From NCBI GenBank assembly GCA_029262455.1, contig JAJCZJ010000088.1:396273-460272 (forward strand): a stretch of DNA of 64,000 bases, written 5' to 3'. Below the pieces are notes generated by a model. That model made no database searches. It saw nothing but the letters and a program-made list of their open reading frames with translations, and was not told the origin of the DNA. The DNA comes from Deltaproteobacteria bacterium. Its GTDB lineage: Bacteria; Desulfobacterota; Binatia; HRBIN30; CADEER01. Positions 28,409 through 37,701 of the stretch are shown piece by piece (position 1 is the stretch's first letter; every line of letters begins with the position of its first letter). The translations under genes and the position numbers were made by a program.

Positions 28409-29062
28409 TCAACTCGACCCGACGCCGTCGCTGGCTTGGCTCGAGTTGTGGAACCTCAACGCGGCAGCCATTCGAGTGTGAACGCCGAGCTTCGCGAAGA
28501 TTCTTGCCATATGCGACTTCACGGTCTCGGTGGTAATGCCGAGCTGCTCGGCTACATCGTCGTTGGTCGCGCCCCTTGAGACACAGGACAATACTTCGAG
28601 CTCGCGATTGGTCAGTTCGGCCAGTGAGCTGGCTTGGCTACCGTTCGCGTTGAATGCATCTTGAATCGGCTGTGGCAACGCCGGATCCGTCCAATAACGG
28701 TCATTGGCGACTGCGAGGACCGCTTCGACGATGCGTCGCAGCCGTGTCGTCTTGTAGACGTAGGCGGAGACGAATTCTTTCGCTGCCTGGCGCGCGTTCG
28801 CGCGGCTGGGGTCGGCGTCGAGTAACACGACTCGCGACCCGGTTCGATCGAGTAGTTTCTGGACGAGATCACCCGCTTGCCTCTCATCGAGTAGCACTCG
28901 GTCGAGGATGACGACGTCCGGTCGGTGATAGGCGGCCAGGCCGAGAGCCTCCTCGCTGTCCGCGGCTTCAGCGACAATGTGGAGGGACTCTTCGGTCTGT
29001 AAAGACAGAGATAGTACATCGCGCAGCAGAGGGCTTCTGTCGGCGACCAGGACCTTGAACAT
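28409..29062 (-). CDS. NarL/LuxR-family response regulator
   Basis: A 217-residue regulator with an N-terminal receiver (phospho-Asp in VVILDRVLLDE, conserved Lys in AYVYKTT) and a C-terminal LuxR helix-turn-helix (LTNRELEVLSCVSRG, TVKSHMARIFAKLGVHT). The acidic pair that usually binds Mg2+ near the N-terminus is reduced to a single Asp (VLVADRSP). GAGGAG precedes ATG 29062. It converges on the ComP-like kinase, the standard ComP/ComA-type pairing, and is my candidate for binding the shared GTCGTACG element. Direct evidence for that is lacking. Confidence 0.9.
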   Translation of the reverse strand: MFKVLVADRSPLLRDVLSLSLQTEESLHIVAEAADSEEALGLAAYHRPDVVILDRVLLDERQAGDLVQKLLDRTGSRVVLLDADPSRANARQAAKEFVSAYVYKTTRLRRIVEAVLAVANDRYWTDPALPQPIQDAFNANGSQASSLAELTNRELEVLSCVSRGATNDDVAEQLGITTETVKSHMARIFAKLGVHTRMAAALRFHNSSQASDGVGSS

Positions 29063-29232
29063 ACAACTCCTCGCAACCCTCCCTGGATTCCGAACCGAAG
29101 CAGCCCGTGGCACTGTTGTGTTACAAGAACTATTCCAATGCTTGCTGTGTGATGCGCGTCAGCCAATGCTGCCCGCCCGGCTGGACTTGCAGCGTCGAAA
29201 CGTTGGCGAGCGCCAATTCGCCTCTTGTCCCG

Positions 29233-29754
29233 TTACTTAGCCTTCGCCCAACTGACCACAGCCCGGTCTTCTTTGGTGATCTTATCGCGGATGCGGGAGC
29301 CCTGGCCGACATGTCGCACGCTCTTAGATCCGCCTTCCGAGAAGTACTCCTCGTAGGCTTTTGCGGGTACATGGGGCTGCGGCTTGTTGTCGTCAATCTC
29401 GACGCCGAGAAGCTTTTCGACGAAGTCGGTGTTGTACATGCGCACGGCATCGTAGTCGGTAAGCAAGGCGCATACTTCGACGCAAATAAAGCATCCGATA
29501 CACTCTTGAAAGCGATCTTGAACCGGCGAGAGGCCGCGCCCGGGCAGGCTCGCTTCAGGCAAATACTCGATACATCCCACCGGGCAGTACTCGGGACACT
29601 TCCCGCACGGGTAGCAGAGGTTGACGTCCATAAAGGCGACTTGGCGAGGTCGCTTCTTCTTTTCGGAGATCTCTTCTGGGAATGGGGCCTCTGGGATTCG
29701 ATCCTCTTTGAGACGGCGAATGATCAGTTCAACGGCTTCGGCATCAGAGGCCAT
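29233..29754 (-). CDS. 2x[4Fe-4S] ferredoxin-like protein
   Basis: A 173-residue electron carrier with two bacterial-ferredoxin cluster motifs, CYPCGKCPEYCPVGC near residue 47 and CIGCFICVEVC near residue 86. A Pro follows the last Cys of the first motif's core but Ala follows in the second. A basic N-terminal region and a 60-residue C-terminal tail flank the clusters. No oxidoreductase gene is adjacent, so the partner is unknown. AAGGAG lies upstream. The 170 bp to the regulator gene downstream hold nothing I recognise. Confidence 0.85.
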   Translation of the reverse strand: MASDAEAVELIIRRLKEDRIPEAPFPEEISEKKKRPRQVAFMDVNLCYPCGKCPEYCPVGCIEYLPEASLPGRGLSPVQDRFQECIGCFICVEVCALLTDYDAVRMYNTDFVEKLLGVEIDDNKPQPHVPAKAYEEYFSEGGSKSVRHVGQGSRIRDKITKEDRAVVSWAKAK

Positions 29755-30018
29755 GGTGTCTTCTCCTTATTGTATCCCGGTCGGCGCTAAGTGGGCCCGG
29801 CGAGCCTGGGGCGGCGGGCTCGCCCACCTGACCCAGCGCGCTTGTGGCGGCGCACCGTGATTCTCGTACAGATCGGGATGGTGCCTTCCCCTCGGAGCGA
29901 CTTCAAGAGGGTCCGCCTCGAGAGGCCGGGCCGGCTCTCTCAGGCTTGCAGTCCGCGGGTCCTTCCCCGACCTGGGCCGGACGTATAGGGTGCGGCGGAT
30001 TGTGTCGAGGAGATCGAG

Positions 30019-31635
30019 ATGGATGCCCAGAGAATAGTCCTAGCGATTGGCTTGGGGATGATGATTGGCGTTGGCTGCGGTGACGATGACGGCGGCGCTG
30101 CCGGTGGCCCAGCGAAGTCGGAATTGGTGCGGCAGCTCGAGGCGGTCGGCGTCGGGCGGTACCTCGGTCAGACGGTTGTCCCGCAGGCGGTGGCCGAGGA
30201 TGGCGGCTGGTTTCGCTACGACTACGACTCAACCGCTGCAGACGGTCCGACTTGTATCTTTGGCACCCCCTACAAGGCTTACGTCCGGCCTGGCGACAGC
30301 GACCGAGTGTTGTTCTACCTAGAGGGCGGCGGCGGCTGTTGGAACGAGGAGACTTGTTTCGGCGACAGTCAGTTCGGCGCAAAGCTCACGTCGGACCCGA
30401 TCGTCGGTCTCTCGACGTTGAACGGGCTGCCGGGCGTTTTTGCCGTCGATGATGCCTCCAACCCTTTCAGTGGGTGGACCGTGATCTATGTGCCGTACTG
30501 CGACGGCTCGGTGTTTTCTGGAGACAACGTGGTCGACTTCGACCTGGGACGGGTTCATCACCGCGGACAGGTCAACTTGTCTGCGGCGGTGGACATCATG
30601 CAGGACAACTATCCCGATCCGACGACCATTGTTGTCGCCGGCAGCAGTGCTGGTGGCTACGGAACTTTCTCGGGCTACGGTGTCATGCGGGTCGCTTACC
30701 CGGAGACGGAGATGTTCATCCTCAACGACTCGGGTCCGGGCTTGCAGAACAACGACGATCCCCAGGCGATCGACGATCGGCGTGAGAACTGGCGCTTCGA
30801 ACAGTTCATCGTAGAAGGTTGCACAGATTGTGCTGACCAGCCTGCATTTCTCACTGATTGGGCGCTCAGCAACGATCCGAACGTGACCTCGGCGCTGTTT
30901 AGCTACTTGAACGACTTCGTCATCAGCGGATTCCTTGGACTCGATGGTGATGCGTATCGGGACCTCTTGCTAGACGTCACCGACGAAATCCAAAGGCGGC
31001 ACCCGAACCGCTTCAAACGCTATCTGATTCCCGGCGAGGCGCACACGATTCTGCTTGGCGGCGGACTGGGTCCAAACGGCCCGGTGCTCGACTTTGATCG
31101 AGTCGAAGTTGAGGGCATCGGTCTGCGTGCATGGCTGTCCGACTTCCTGACCGACGGACCCTTTTGGCTCGACCTGGTCGATGCGGGTGAGGAGTTCGTC
31201 GAAGTGGGCGAAGATGGGCAGCTAACCTTTCCGAACGGAGGGGACCCGCAGCGCGGGTCGGTCGACATCGACGTCACTCCCATCATCGACGGGAACGACC
31301 CGGCGGACGCGACGATTCTAGGAATTGGTGGAAGTGGCGACGGTGGAGCGGCAGTTCAATTGATGAAGAACGGGCACTTTCTTCGGTTTATTGTGCGCGA
31401 CGACAACGGTGCCGAGACGGAGATCGAGTACGACATCAGGGACTGGTCGGCCGGCGCTTCGCGACGGATCACGGCGACCTGGGAGGACGGCGTGACGAAC
31501 CTATACATTGACGGCCGCCGTGTGGGCACTAATACGTACCCCGGAAGGGTCAATGTTGGCGGTGAGCCGATCCGGGTCGGCGGGGGCGGTGGATATACCG
31601 GCTTCGATGGAAGAATAGGGACGGGAGCCCTGTGA
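30019..31635 (+). CDS. Pectinacetylesterase-family lipoprotein with C-terminal lectin-like domain
   Basis: A 538-residue lipoprotein (lipobox GVGC, Cys20, followed by an Asp/Gly linker). The core is an alpha/beta hydrolase of the pectinacetylesterase/Notum type: VLFYLEGGGGCWNEETC, the nucleophile Ser near 210 in GSSAGGYG, and a late His in GEAHTI. Family enzymes remove acyl groups from polysaccharides or proteins. From about residue 395 a LamG/concanavalin-like beta-sandwich follows (NLYIDGRRVGT), suggesting carbohydrate binding. Members in bacteria are poorly characterised, so the substrate is open. The upstream 264 bp hold only a GC-rich inverted repeat near 29799-29823. Confidence 0.82.
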   Translation: MDAQRIVLAIGLGMMIGVGCGDDDGGAAGGPAKSELVRQLEAVGVGRYLGQTVVPQAVAEDGGWFRYDYDSTAADGPTCIFGTPYKAYVRPGDSDRVLFYLEGGGGCWNEETCFGDSQFGAKLTSDPIVGLSTLNGLPGVFAVDDASNPFSGWTVIYVPYCDGSVFSGDNVVDFDLGRVHHRGQVNLSAAVDIMQDNYPDPTTIVVAGSSAGGYGTFSGYGVMRVAYPETEMFILNDSGPGLQNNDDPQAIDDRRENWRFEQFIVEGCTDCADQPAFLTDWALSNDPNVTSALFSYLNDFVISGFLGLDGDAYRDLLLDVTDEIQRRHPNRFKRYLIPGEAHTILLGGGLGPNGPVLDFDRVEVEGIGLRAWLSDFLTDGPFWLDLVDAGEEFVEVGEDGQLTFPNGGDPQRGSVDIDVTPIIDGNDPADATILGIGGSGDGGAAVQLMKNGHFLRFIVRDDNGAETEIEYDIRDWSAGASRRITATWEDGVTNLYIDGRRVGTNTYPGRVNVGGEPIRVGGGGGYTGFDGRIGTGAL

Positions 31636-31662
31636 GGGTGGAGTGAGTCGTCCTCTGTGACG

Positions 31663-32277
31663 CTAAAATCCGCTCACGTACGGGATGCTGTCAGCAATCT
31701 TCTTCACGTCTTCAGCCGCCGATAGCAAGACCCGCGTTGCGTCCCAGGTTCCGTCGAGGAGCTGCTTGCGAACACCGTCGGGAATCTCGATCGAAAATGT
31801 CTCGCCGTTGTAGGTCACAGTTCGAGCTTCAACGTCCAGTTGCAGATCGTGCGCCGGATCTTTTTCGATGGCGGCCAGAATCTTATCTACGGTCGCCGTG
31901 TCGCCCGTAACCACAGGCATGCCGTTGGCGATGCAGTTGCCGTAGAAAATGTCGGCGAACGTCTCCCCGATCAGCGCCTTGATCCCCCAGCGCAACAGCG
32001 CTTGTGGGGCATGCTCGCGCGACGACCCGCATCCGAAGTTCTTGTTGACCACGGCGATTCGGTCACCCTTGGCGAGAAAGCGCGGGTCGTCCATGACGTG
32101 GCCCTTGAGCGAACCGTCGGCGTTGTGGCGCTCGTCGTAGAAGGCCAGCTGCCCCAGGCCGTCAAAGGTAACGGCCTTCATGAAGCGAGCCGGGATAATC
32201 CGATCGGTATCGATGTCGTTTCCGCGCAACGGTATCGGTCGACCTTTGACTTCTTTGACGGGTATCAGATCGCTCAT
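31663..32277 (-). CDS. leuD: 3-isopropylmalate dehydratase small subunit
   Basis: Swivelling-domain subunit of isopropylmalate isomerase, leucine pathway. It has 204 residues with RGNDIDTDRIIPARF and the substrate-loop motif NFGCGSSREHAP. The ATG at 32277 lies 2 nt after the leuC stop, so the two subunits are translationally coupled. Longer in-frame extensions upstream would run through leuC and are not real. Confidence 0.97.
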   Translation of the reverse strand: MSDLIPVKEVKGRPIPLRGNDIDTDRIIPARFMKAVTFDGLGQLAFYDERHNADGSLKGHVMDDPRFLAKGDRIAVVNKNFGCGSSREHAPQALLRWGIKALIGETFADIFYGNCIANGMPVVTGDTATVDKILAAIEKDPAHDLQLDVEARTVTYNGETFSIEIPDGVRKQLLDGTWDATRVLLSAAEDVKKIADSIPYVSGF

Positions 32278-32279
32278 GG

Positions 32280-33680
32280 CTACAGCATCTCCCTGACGTC
32301 GCTTACGGCGCCTTCGATGGCGGCGGCGGCAACCATCGCCGGACTCATCAACAGGGTCCGACCCGACGGACTGCCCTGGCGCCCCTTGAAATTGCGGTTG
32401 CTGGACGAAGCGCACACCTCGTTGCCGACGAGCTTGTCTGGATTCATCGCCAGGCACATCGAACAACCGGGCAAGCGCCATTCGAAGCCCGCGGCACGGA
32501 AAACTTCGGGCAGCCCTTCTGCCTCGGCCTGCCGTGCGACGTCTTGTGAACCTGGAACAACCAGCGCCTTGACGTGTGACTTGACCTTGCCGAGCTTGGC
32601 GATGCGCGCGGCCTCGCGCAGATCGGAGATCCGTCCGTTGGTACACGAACCGATGAAAGCGACGTCGATCTTGGTCCCGGCGATCGCCGTCCCGGGTTTC
32701 CAACCCATGTAGGCATGCGCGTCTTCGACGGTTTGCCGGTCGTCGGTCGCAAAGTCTGCAGCGGCCGGGATCTTTTCGTCGATGCGCAAGGCCTGGCCCG
32801 GATTGATTCCCCAGGTTACGACCGGCGCCATGCTCGAACCATCGAGCGTGGCCACGTCGTCATAGGAAGCGCCGGGCTCTGATGCGACGCTCTTCCACCA
32901 GGTGATCGCGCGTTTGAGCGCGTCGCCCTCGGGTGCGAACTTGCGGCCACTGACATATTCGAACGTGGTCTGGTCCGGATTGATGTAGCCGCAGCGAGCG
33001 CCGCCCTCGATGCTCATGTTGCAGACGGTCATGCGCTCTTCCATGGTCATCGCGTCGAAAACTTCGCCAGCGTATTCGTAGGCGTAACCGACGCCGCCGT
33101 TGACACCGAGCTCTCGGATGACTTGAAGGGTTACGTCCTTGGCGTAGACGCCCTTGGGCAGCACGCCGGTGACTTCGACCCGGCGCAGCTTTGGCTTGAC
33201 GATGGCGAGGCATTGCGAAGCCAGGACGTCGCGCACTTGGCTGGTCCCGACACCAAACGCGATCGACCCGAAAGCACCGTGGGTGCTGGTGTGGCTGTCG
33301 CCACAGGCGATGGTCATCCCGGGCTGGGTAATTCCGAGCTCTGGGCCAATGACGTGGACGATCCCCTGGCTACCGGATTTTCGGTCGAGGAGCCGAATTC
33401 CGAACTCCTTACAGTTCTTCTCGATGGCGGACATCATTCCTTCCGCCTGTTCGTCGGCGAACGGTCGAGAATCGGTATCGGTCGGAATGATGTGGTCAAC
33501 CGTGGCCAGGGTGCGCTCGGGGTAGGGCACGCCGAGGCTGTCTTCGCGCAACATTTGGAAGGCCTGAGGACTCGTTACCTCGTGGACCAGATGCAGCCCG
33601 ATAAAGAGCTGGGTCTGTCCGCTGGGCAATTCGCGCACCGCATGTGCTTGCCAAACTTTGTCAAAAAGTGTCGAAGCCAT
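32280..33680 (-). CDS. leuC: 3-isopropylmalate dehydratase large subunit
   Basis: Catalytic [4Fe-4S] subunit of isopropylmalate isomerase, interconverting 2- and 3-isopropylmalate. The 466 residues match the family length. The cluster cysteines are in FIGSCTNGR and [11 protein letters not shown], with [13 protein letters not shown] in the active site. GGAG lies just before ATG 33680. No leuA or leuB is in the window, and I see no attenuator or T-box in the 183 bp upstream. Confidence 0.97.
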   Translation of the reverse strand: MASTLFDKVWQAHAVRELPSGQTQLFIGLHLVHEVTSPQAFQMLREDSLGVPYPERTLATVDHIIPTDTDSRPFADEQAEGMMSAIEKNCKEFGIRLLDRKSGSQGIVHVIGPELGITQPGMTIACGDSHTSTHGAFGSIAFGVGTSQVRDVLASQCLAIVKPKLRRVEVTGVLPKGVYAKDVTLQVIRELGVNGGVGYAYEYAGEVFDAMTMEERMTVCNMSIEGGARCGYINPDQTTFEYVSGRKFAPEGDALKRAITWWKSVASEPGASYDDVATLDGSSMAPVVTWGINPGQALRIDEKIPAAADFATDDRQTVEDAHAYMGWKPGTAIAGTKIDVAFIGSCTNGRISDLREAARIAKLGKVKSHVKALVVPGSQDVARQAEAEGLPEVFRAAGFEWRLPGCSMCLAMNPDKLVGNEVCASSSNRNFKGRQGSPSGRTLLMSPAMVAAAAIEGAVSDVREML

Positions 33681-33863
33681 TGGAGTTTCTCCGTCGGAGG
33701 TCGTTTGTTTCGGGGACCGGAGGTGAACATATAGAGATAGCCCGGCCCAGTGGGGGAGTCCATAGGCCTGGCTTTCTCCAAATGATGGAGACTTGCTGTG
33801 GTTGCTCTGCGAATCGCCCTGAGAATAGGGTTCTCAGCAGGACTCGGAAAAGGATCAGCGTAG

Positions 33864-34685
33864 ATGGGAAGTGAGGCAGGGCCCGATCGGTACGTTCGGC
33901 GATGCATTGAGGGCTTTCCCGATCTGCGCGGCAAGACGGTGATCGACGTTCCCTGCGGCGCCGGTCGCGCTAGCGAAGCGTTCAGCAACAAGGGCGCGAA
34001 GGTGATCGCCTTCGATCTTTTTCCGGAGTTCATGAAGGCGCCGGGAATCGAGGCAATCCACGCCGATATGTCGGAGCGACTTCCGGTCGACGATGGGTGT
34101 GCCGACTACGTGGTCTGTCAGGAGGGCATCGAGCACGTGCCCGACCAGGTCGCCCTATTGGCCGAGTTCAATCGCGTCTTGAAAGTGGGCGGAGTGCTGT
34201 TGCTGACGACTCCTAGTATTTCCCACGTGAGGGCGCGACTTGCGCAATTCTTGTTCGAGACCGACTCGATGCGGCGGATGCCGCCGACGGAGCTCGATAG
34301 TGTCTGGTTTGCCGCGGACGATGCCGAGAGAATTTACTATGGGCACCTCTTTCAACTCGGGGTGCACAAACTGACAGCGCTAGTCTCGATCTCCGGTTTT
34401 GCGGTGCAAGAACACGTGCAAACGAAATTCGGGGTTACATCGACGGTTCTGGGAGTGCTGCTCTATCCGCTTTTCGCTGTCGCGACGCTGGCGACCTATC
34501 GCCGCTGTCTCCGAAAAGGCTACGAGATCCCGGCAGAGGTATGCCGCCCGACGTGGTGGGAGCACGTAAAGCTCAACCTTTCGCCGCGCACGCTCTTCTG
34601 TAAGCACAACGTTTGGTTGCTGCGCAAAGACTATTCAATCGCGGAGAAACGTTCGAGGCTGCAGACCGGACGTTGGGAAAGGTGA
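33864..34685 (+). CDS. Class I SAM-dependent methyltransferase
   Basis: A 273-residue methyltransferase of the UbiE/type-11 class. The SAM-binding glycine motif is VIDVPCGAGRASEAF, followed by the acidic residue in VIAFDLFP and EGIEHVPD. The C-terminal half has a hydrophobic segment (VLGVLLYPLFAVATLAT), so the protein may attach to the membrane. AAGGA lies about 10 nt upstream of ATG. The substrate cannot be inferred from the neighbours. Confidence 0.85.
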   Translation: MGSEAGPDRYVRRCIEGFPDLRGKTVIDVPCGAGRASEAFSNKGAKVIAFDLFPEFMKAPGIEAIHADMSERLPVDDGCADYVVCQEGIEHVPDQVALLAEFNRVLKVGGVLLLTTPSISHVRARLAQFLFETDSMRRMPPTELDSVWFAADDAERIYYGHLFQLGVHKLTALVSISGFAVQEHVQTKFGVTSTVLGVLLYPLFAVATLATYRRCLRKGYEIPAEVCRPTWWEHVKLNLSPRTLFCKHNVWLLRKDYSIAEKRSRLQTGRWER

Positions 34686-35044
34686 AAAGCCCTCCTTTAT
34701 GGGAGATCGAATGACCCCTACGACCCGCTGGTGCGATTTTCAGGCTAAAGCCTGACCTACGTGATGCCCAATCGATCGTCGCGGATGACTCGTGGGGTAG
34801 GCTTTAGCCTACCAAGGACCCCTACGACCCGCTGGCGCGATTCTCAGGCTAAAGCCAATGACGAGGATTGCCAATGACGAGGTGACACCACGCGGGCTCT
34901 GACCATGTTGAGATCGACTAATTCTCGCATCACCGAAACGCTCACTTTTGCGGGCGAAATTGATGACCTAGAAGCGATCCGTGCGCGTCCTCGTGGGAAC
35001 GTCGGATTCGATTCTTGGATGCGGCGTCGCGCCCCTCGGGCAGC
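34686..35044. repeat. Non-coding repeat island with REP-like palindromes
   Basis: A 40-bp direct repeat at 34713-34752 and 34817-34856 differs at only two bases. Each copy ends in CAGGCTAAAGCC. Palindromes CAGGCT-AA-AGCCTG (34741-34754) and GGTAGGCT-TT-AGCCTACC (34796-34813) lie between. A 13-mer GCCAATGACGAGG occurs at 34854-34866 and 34870-34882. No gene is present. It resembles a REP-type intergenic element; no transposase is nearby. Confidence 0.8.
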
Positions 35045-35917
35045 TCACCGTTCGCCCAGAGCCCGTGCTTGGCGCTCGCGGCTGGTTTGGCCGGGGCCGT
35101 TGGGAGACCAGCCGGGCGGTCGCAAGAGGTAGCCAAGCACTTCGCGCGCGGTGCCGGCCCGGGACAGGTCGCCTGCGATCGCGATCCATTCGTGAAACGT
35201 CGCACGCACGGGATTGTGGGTGTCGAGCTGATGGGTGATGCCGAAGGTGGGCTGCTCTACCTCCGGCTCGAAGGTGCCGAAAAGTTTGTCCCAAACGATG
35301 AATGTCCCGCCGTAGTTCTTGTCGAGGTACTGGACGTTGGTCGCGTGGTGCACGCGGTGATGTGAAGGGGTCACGAGAATTGCGCCGAGCGGCCGCAGCG
35401 CACCGACGATCTCCGTATGGGGCCAGAATTGGTAGATGAAGTTCGCTGCCAGGCAGGTCAGTACCATGATCGGATGGAACCCGAGTAGGACGACGGGCGC
35501 CATGAAGAAAGGCTCGAGGATCGGTTCGACGACGGACTGTCGCAGCGCGGTTGCGTAGTTGTAGTGTTGGCTGGAGTGGTGGTTCACGTGCGCGGCCCAG
35601 CCGATGCGCACTTCGTGGATGGTTCGATGGAACCAGTAGAAGGCCAAGTCGACAGCCAGGTACGCACCGACCCAGGTCATCGCGCCGGCATCGAGTGCGA
35701 AGCGGAACGGCGCGATCGAATGGACTGCGGCGAGAGCGAGCAGTGCGGAGGTTCGCACGAGCGCAGACATCGCCGCGTACGCGAGACCCATCGCTACGCT
35801 GCAAAGGCTGTCGTTTAGGGCATAAGCGCGCGCTGTGCCGGTCCATCGCAAGCCAAAGTCGGCGATCAGTAGGACGCCGAAGAGCGGAAGCGAGTATAGT
35901 TCGAGTTGCTCGACCAT
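35045..35917 (-). CDS. Sterol desaturase-family membrane hydroxylase
   Basis: A 290-residue membrane protein of the fatty acid hydroxylase/sterol desaturase superfamily. The di-iron His boxes are present: FHRTIHE, HVNHHSSQH and HHRVHHATN. About four to five membrane helices flank them. Such proteins insert oxygen or desaturate lipids, carotenoids or sterol-like compounds. The SDR and SMP-30 genes next to it do not fix the substrate. Confidence 0.9.
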   Translation of the reverse strand: MVEQLELYSLPLFGVLLIADFGLRWTGTARAYALNDSLCSVAMGLAYAAMSALVRTSALLALAAVHSIAPFRFALDAGAMTWVGAYLAVDLAFYWFHRTIHEVRIGWAAHVNHHSSQHYNYATALRQSVVEPILEPFFMAPVVLLGFHPIMVLTCLAANFIYQFWPHTEIVGALRPLGAILVTPSHHRVHHATNVQYLDKNYGGTFIVWDKLFGTFEPEVEQPTFGITHQLDTHNPVRATFHEWIAIAGDLSRAGTAREVLGYLLRPPGWSPNGPGQTSRERQARALGER

Positions 35918-35948
35918 AGCCGATACCTAAGATGTCAGAGGTTCCAGG

Positions 35949-36731
35949 CTACGCTACGACGGGGCGGTCGGCCAAGATGCCGCTGTCGACGACAATTTCC
36001 GTACCGGTGCAAGACAGGCTTTCGTCGGAGGCGAGAAACAGAACGGCAAGCGCCACGTCGCGGATGAAGTCGCTGCTCTTACGGTCCTTTTGGTAGGACA
36101 GGATCTGGTGGCGGTAGCGCGTCACGGTGTCGGGATCCATTCCGTCGGGTAGGTAGGGCTTGATCATGTCCGGGCCGCCGGCTTCGGGGCAAACGGCATT
36201 GACGCGAATGCCGTACTTGCCGAGCTCTCCGGACGCGACGCGGGTCATGCCGCGCACCGCCCACTTGGTGCCGGAGTAGGCAATCAGGTTGGGGCCACCC
36301 TTCATGCCGTCGATCGAGGCGATGTTGACGATCGACCCGCCGCCTCCCGAACGCATAGCGGGCGCTGCAGTCTTGATGCCCAGGAAAACGCCTTTTTGGT
36401 TGACGGCGACGACACGTTCGAAGTCGGCAACCGAGGTCTTTGCGATCGGCGCGATATTCAGCAGGCCAGCGTTGTTGACCAAGACGTCGAGACTGCCGAA
36501 GTGGTCGGTGCACGTGCCGACCGCTTCTTGCCACGAATCTTCCGAGGTCACGTCGAGTCGGACAAATAGCCCGTTGTCGCCGAGGTCTCGGGCCACTTGG
36601 GGACCCAAGTCCTCGTTGATATCGGCAACGACCACCCGGCCGCCCTCCTCGGCAAACAATCTGGCGGTGGATTCGCCGGTGCCGCGCGCGGATCCGGTCA
36701 CGATCGCTGTCTTTCCGTCAAGTCGGCCCAT
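35949..36731 (-). CDS. Short-chain dehydrogenase/reductase
   Basis: A 260-residue classical SDR. The nucleotide motif is TGSARGTG, the fold motif NNAG is present, and the catalytic Ser-Tyr-Lys residues are in NIASIDG and YSGTK. It resembles the hydroxysteroid/20-beta-HSD-like group, but SDR substrates cannot be read from sequence. The start at ATG 36731 fits the family N-terminus MGRLDGKTAIVTG. It lies 31 bp upstream of the sterol desaturase-family gene on the same strand, so they may act on the same lipid. Confidence 0.9.
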   Translation of the reverse strand: MGRLDGKTAIVTGSARGTGESTARLFAEEGGRVVVADINEDLGPQVARDLGDNGLFVRLDVTSEDSWQEAVGTCTDHFGSLDVLVNNAGLLNIAPIAKTSVADFERVVAVNQKGVFLGIKTAAPAMRSGGGGSIVNIASIDGMKGGPNLIAYSGTKWAVRGMTRVASGELGKYGIRVNAVCPEAGGPDMIKPYLPDGMDPDTVTRYRHQILSYQKDRKSSDFIRDVALAVLFLASDESLSCTGTEIVVDSGILADRPVVA

Positions 36732-36820
36732 GTCCCGGGGAGATAGCGCAACCTCGGCGCGGGACCAATACCCGATCGATCGTTGGACCAAGGTGGCCTG
36801 ATTGTGTTCAAATCCCGCCG

Positions 36821-37663
36821 ATGGGTGCGACTGAGATACTGCTGACCGATCTTGCTTTTCCCGAAGGGCCCCGTTGGCGCGACGACAAGCTCTGGTTTTC
36901 CGACATGCACTCGCAGGTCGTCATGACGGTAGATGCCATCGGCCATGCCGAGACTGTGGTCGATGTCCCGAACGATCCTTCCGGACTCGGCTGGCTGCCG
37001 GACGGGCGCCTTTTGGTCGTTTCGATGCGCGACCGCAAATTGATGCGACTCGACGCTGATGGACTCAACACCGCGGCTGATCTCAGTCACATCGCGACGT
37101 ACAACTGCAATGATATGGTGGTCGATGCGAAAGGCCGTGCCTACGTCGGGAATTTTGGTTCCGACATGGCCAGCGGGGCCGATATGACGCCGGCTGCGAT
37201 GGCCATGGTCGAACCCGATGGTACGGTGCATACGGTCGCGGAAGAGCTGATGTTTCCCAACGGGGCCGTCATCACGGCCGACGGCAAGACCTTGGTGGTT
37301 GGGGAAACCTTTGCCGCGCGCATGACGGCGTTCGACATCGAGGACGACGGCATGCTCACCAACCGGCGCGTTTGGGCCGAGCTGGACGGCGCGGTCCCGG
37401 ACGGATGTTGTTTGGACGAAGAGGGCGCCATTTGGGTCGCGTCTCCGATTAGCTCGCAGGTCCTGCGTGTGCTCGAGGGCGGCCAAGTCACGCATCGGAT
37501 CGAGGTCGAGACTCAAGCCATTGCGTGCATGCTGGGCGGTAGCGACCGCAGAACCCTGCACATCCTAACCGCGGGCACGCTCATTCCTGAAGAAGCCAAG
37601 CAGCGTCGGGATGGACGTATCGAGGTGATCCAGGTGGAGGTGCCCGGAGCGGGACTTCCGTAG
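36821..37663 (+). CDS. SMP-30/gluconolactonase-family protein
   Basis: A 280-residue six-bladed beta-propeller hydrolase of the SMP-30/LRE type. Divalent metal ligands are expected at Glu (FPEGPRW), Asn (NCNDMVVD) and Asp (PDGCCLDEEG). Family members open lactones of sugars or other substrates. It is divergent from the SDR gene with 89 bp between them. Alternative starts are not convincing. Confidence 0.88.
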   Translation: MGATEILLTDLAFPEGPRWRDDKLWFSDMHSQVVMTVDAIGHAETVVDVPNDPSGLGWLPDGRLLVVSMRDRKLMRLDADGLNTAADLSHIATYNCNDMVVDAKGRAYVGNFGSDMASGADMTPAAMAMVEPDGTVHTVAEELMFPNGAVITADGKTLVVGETFAARMTAFDIEDDGMLTNRRVWAELDGAVPDGCCLDEEGAIWVASPISSQVLRVLEGGQVTHRIEVETQAIACMLGGSDRRTLHILTAGTLIPEEAKQRRDGRIEVIQVEVPGAGLP

Positions 37664-37701
37664 CGCCGCGCGGACGACGTGGCTAAAGAATGGAGGGGAG
37701 A

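Noticed and set aside
29107..29790. Plus-strand frame over the ferredoxin gene
   Set aside because: The minus-strand frame carries both complete cluster motifs; the plus-strand frame has none.
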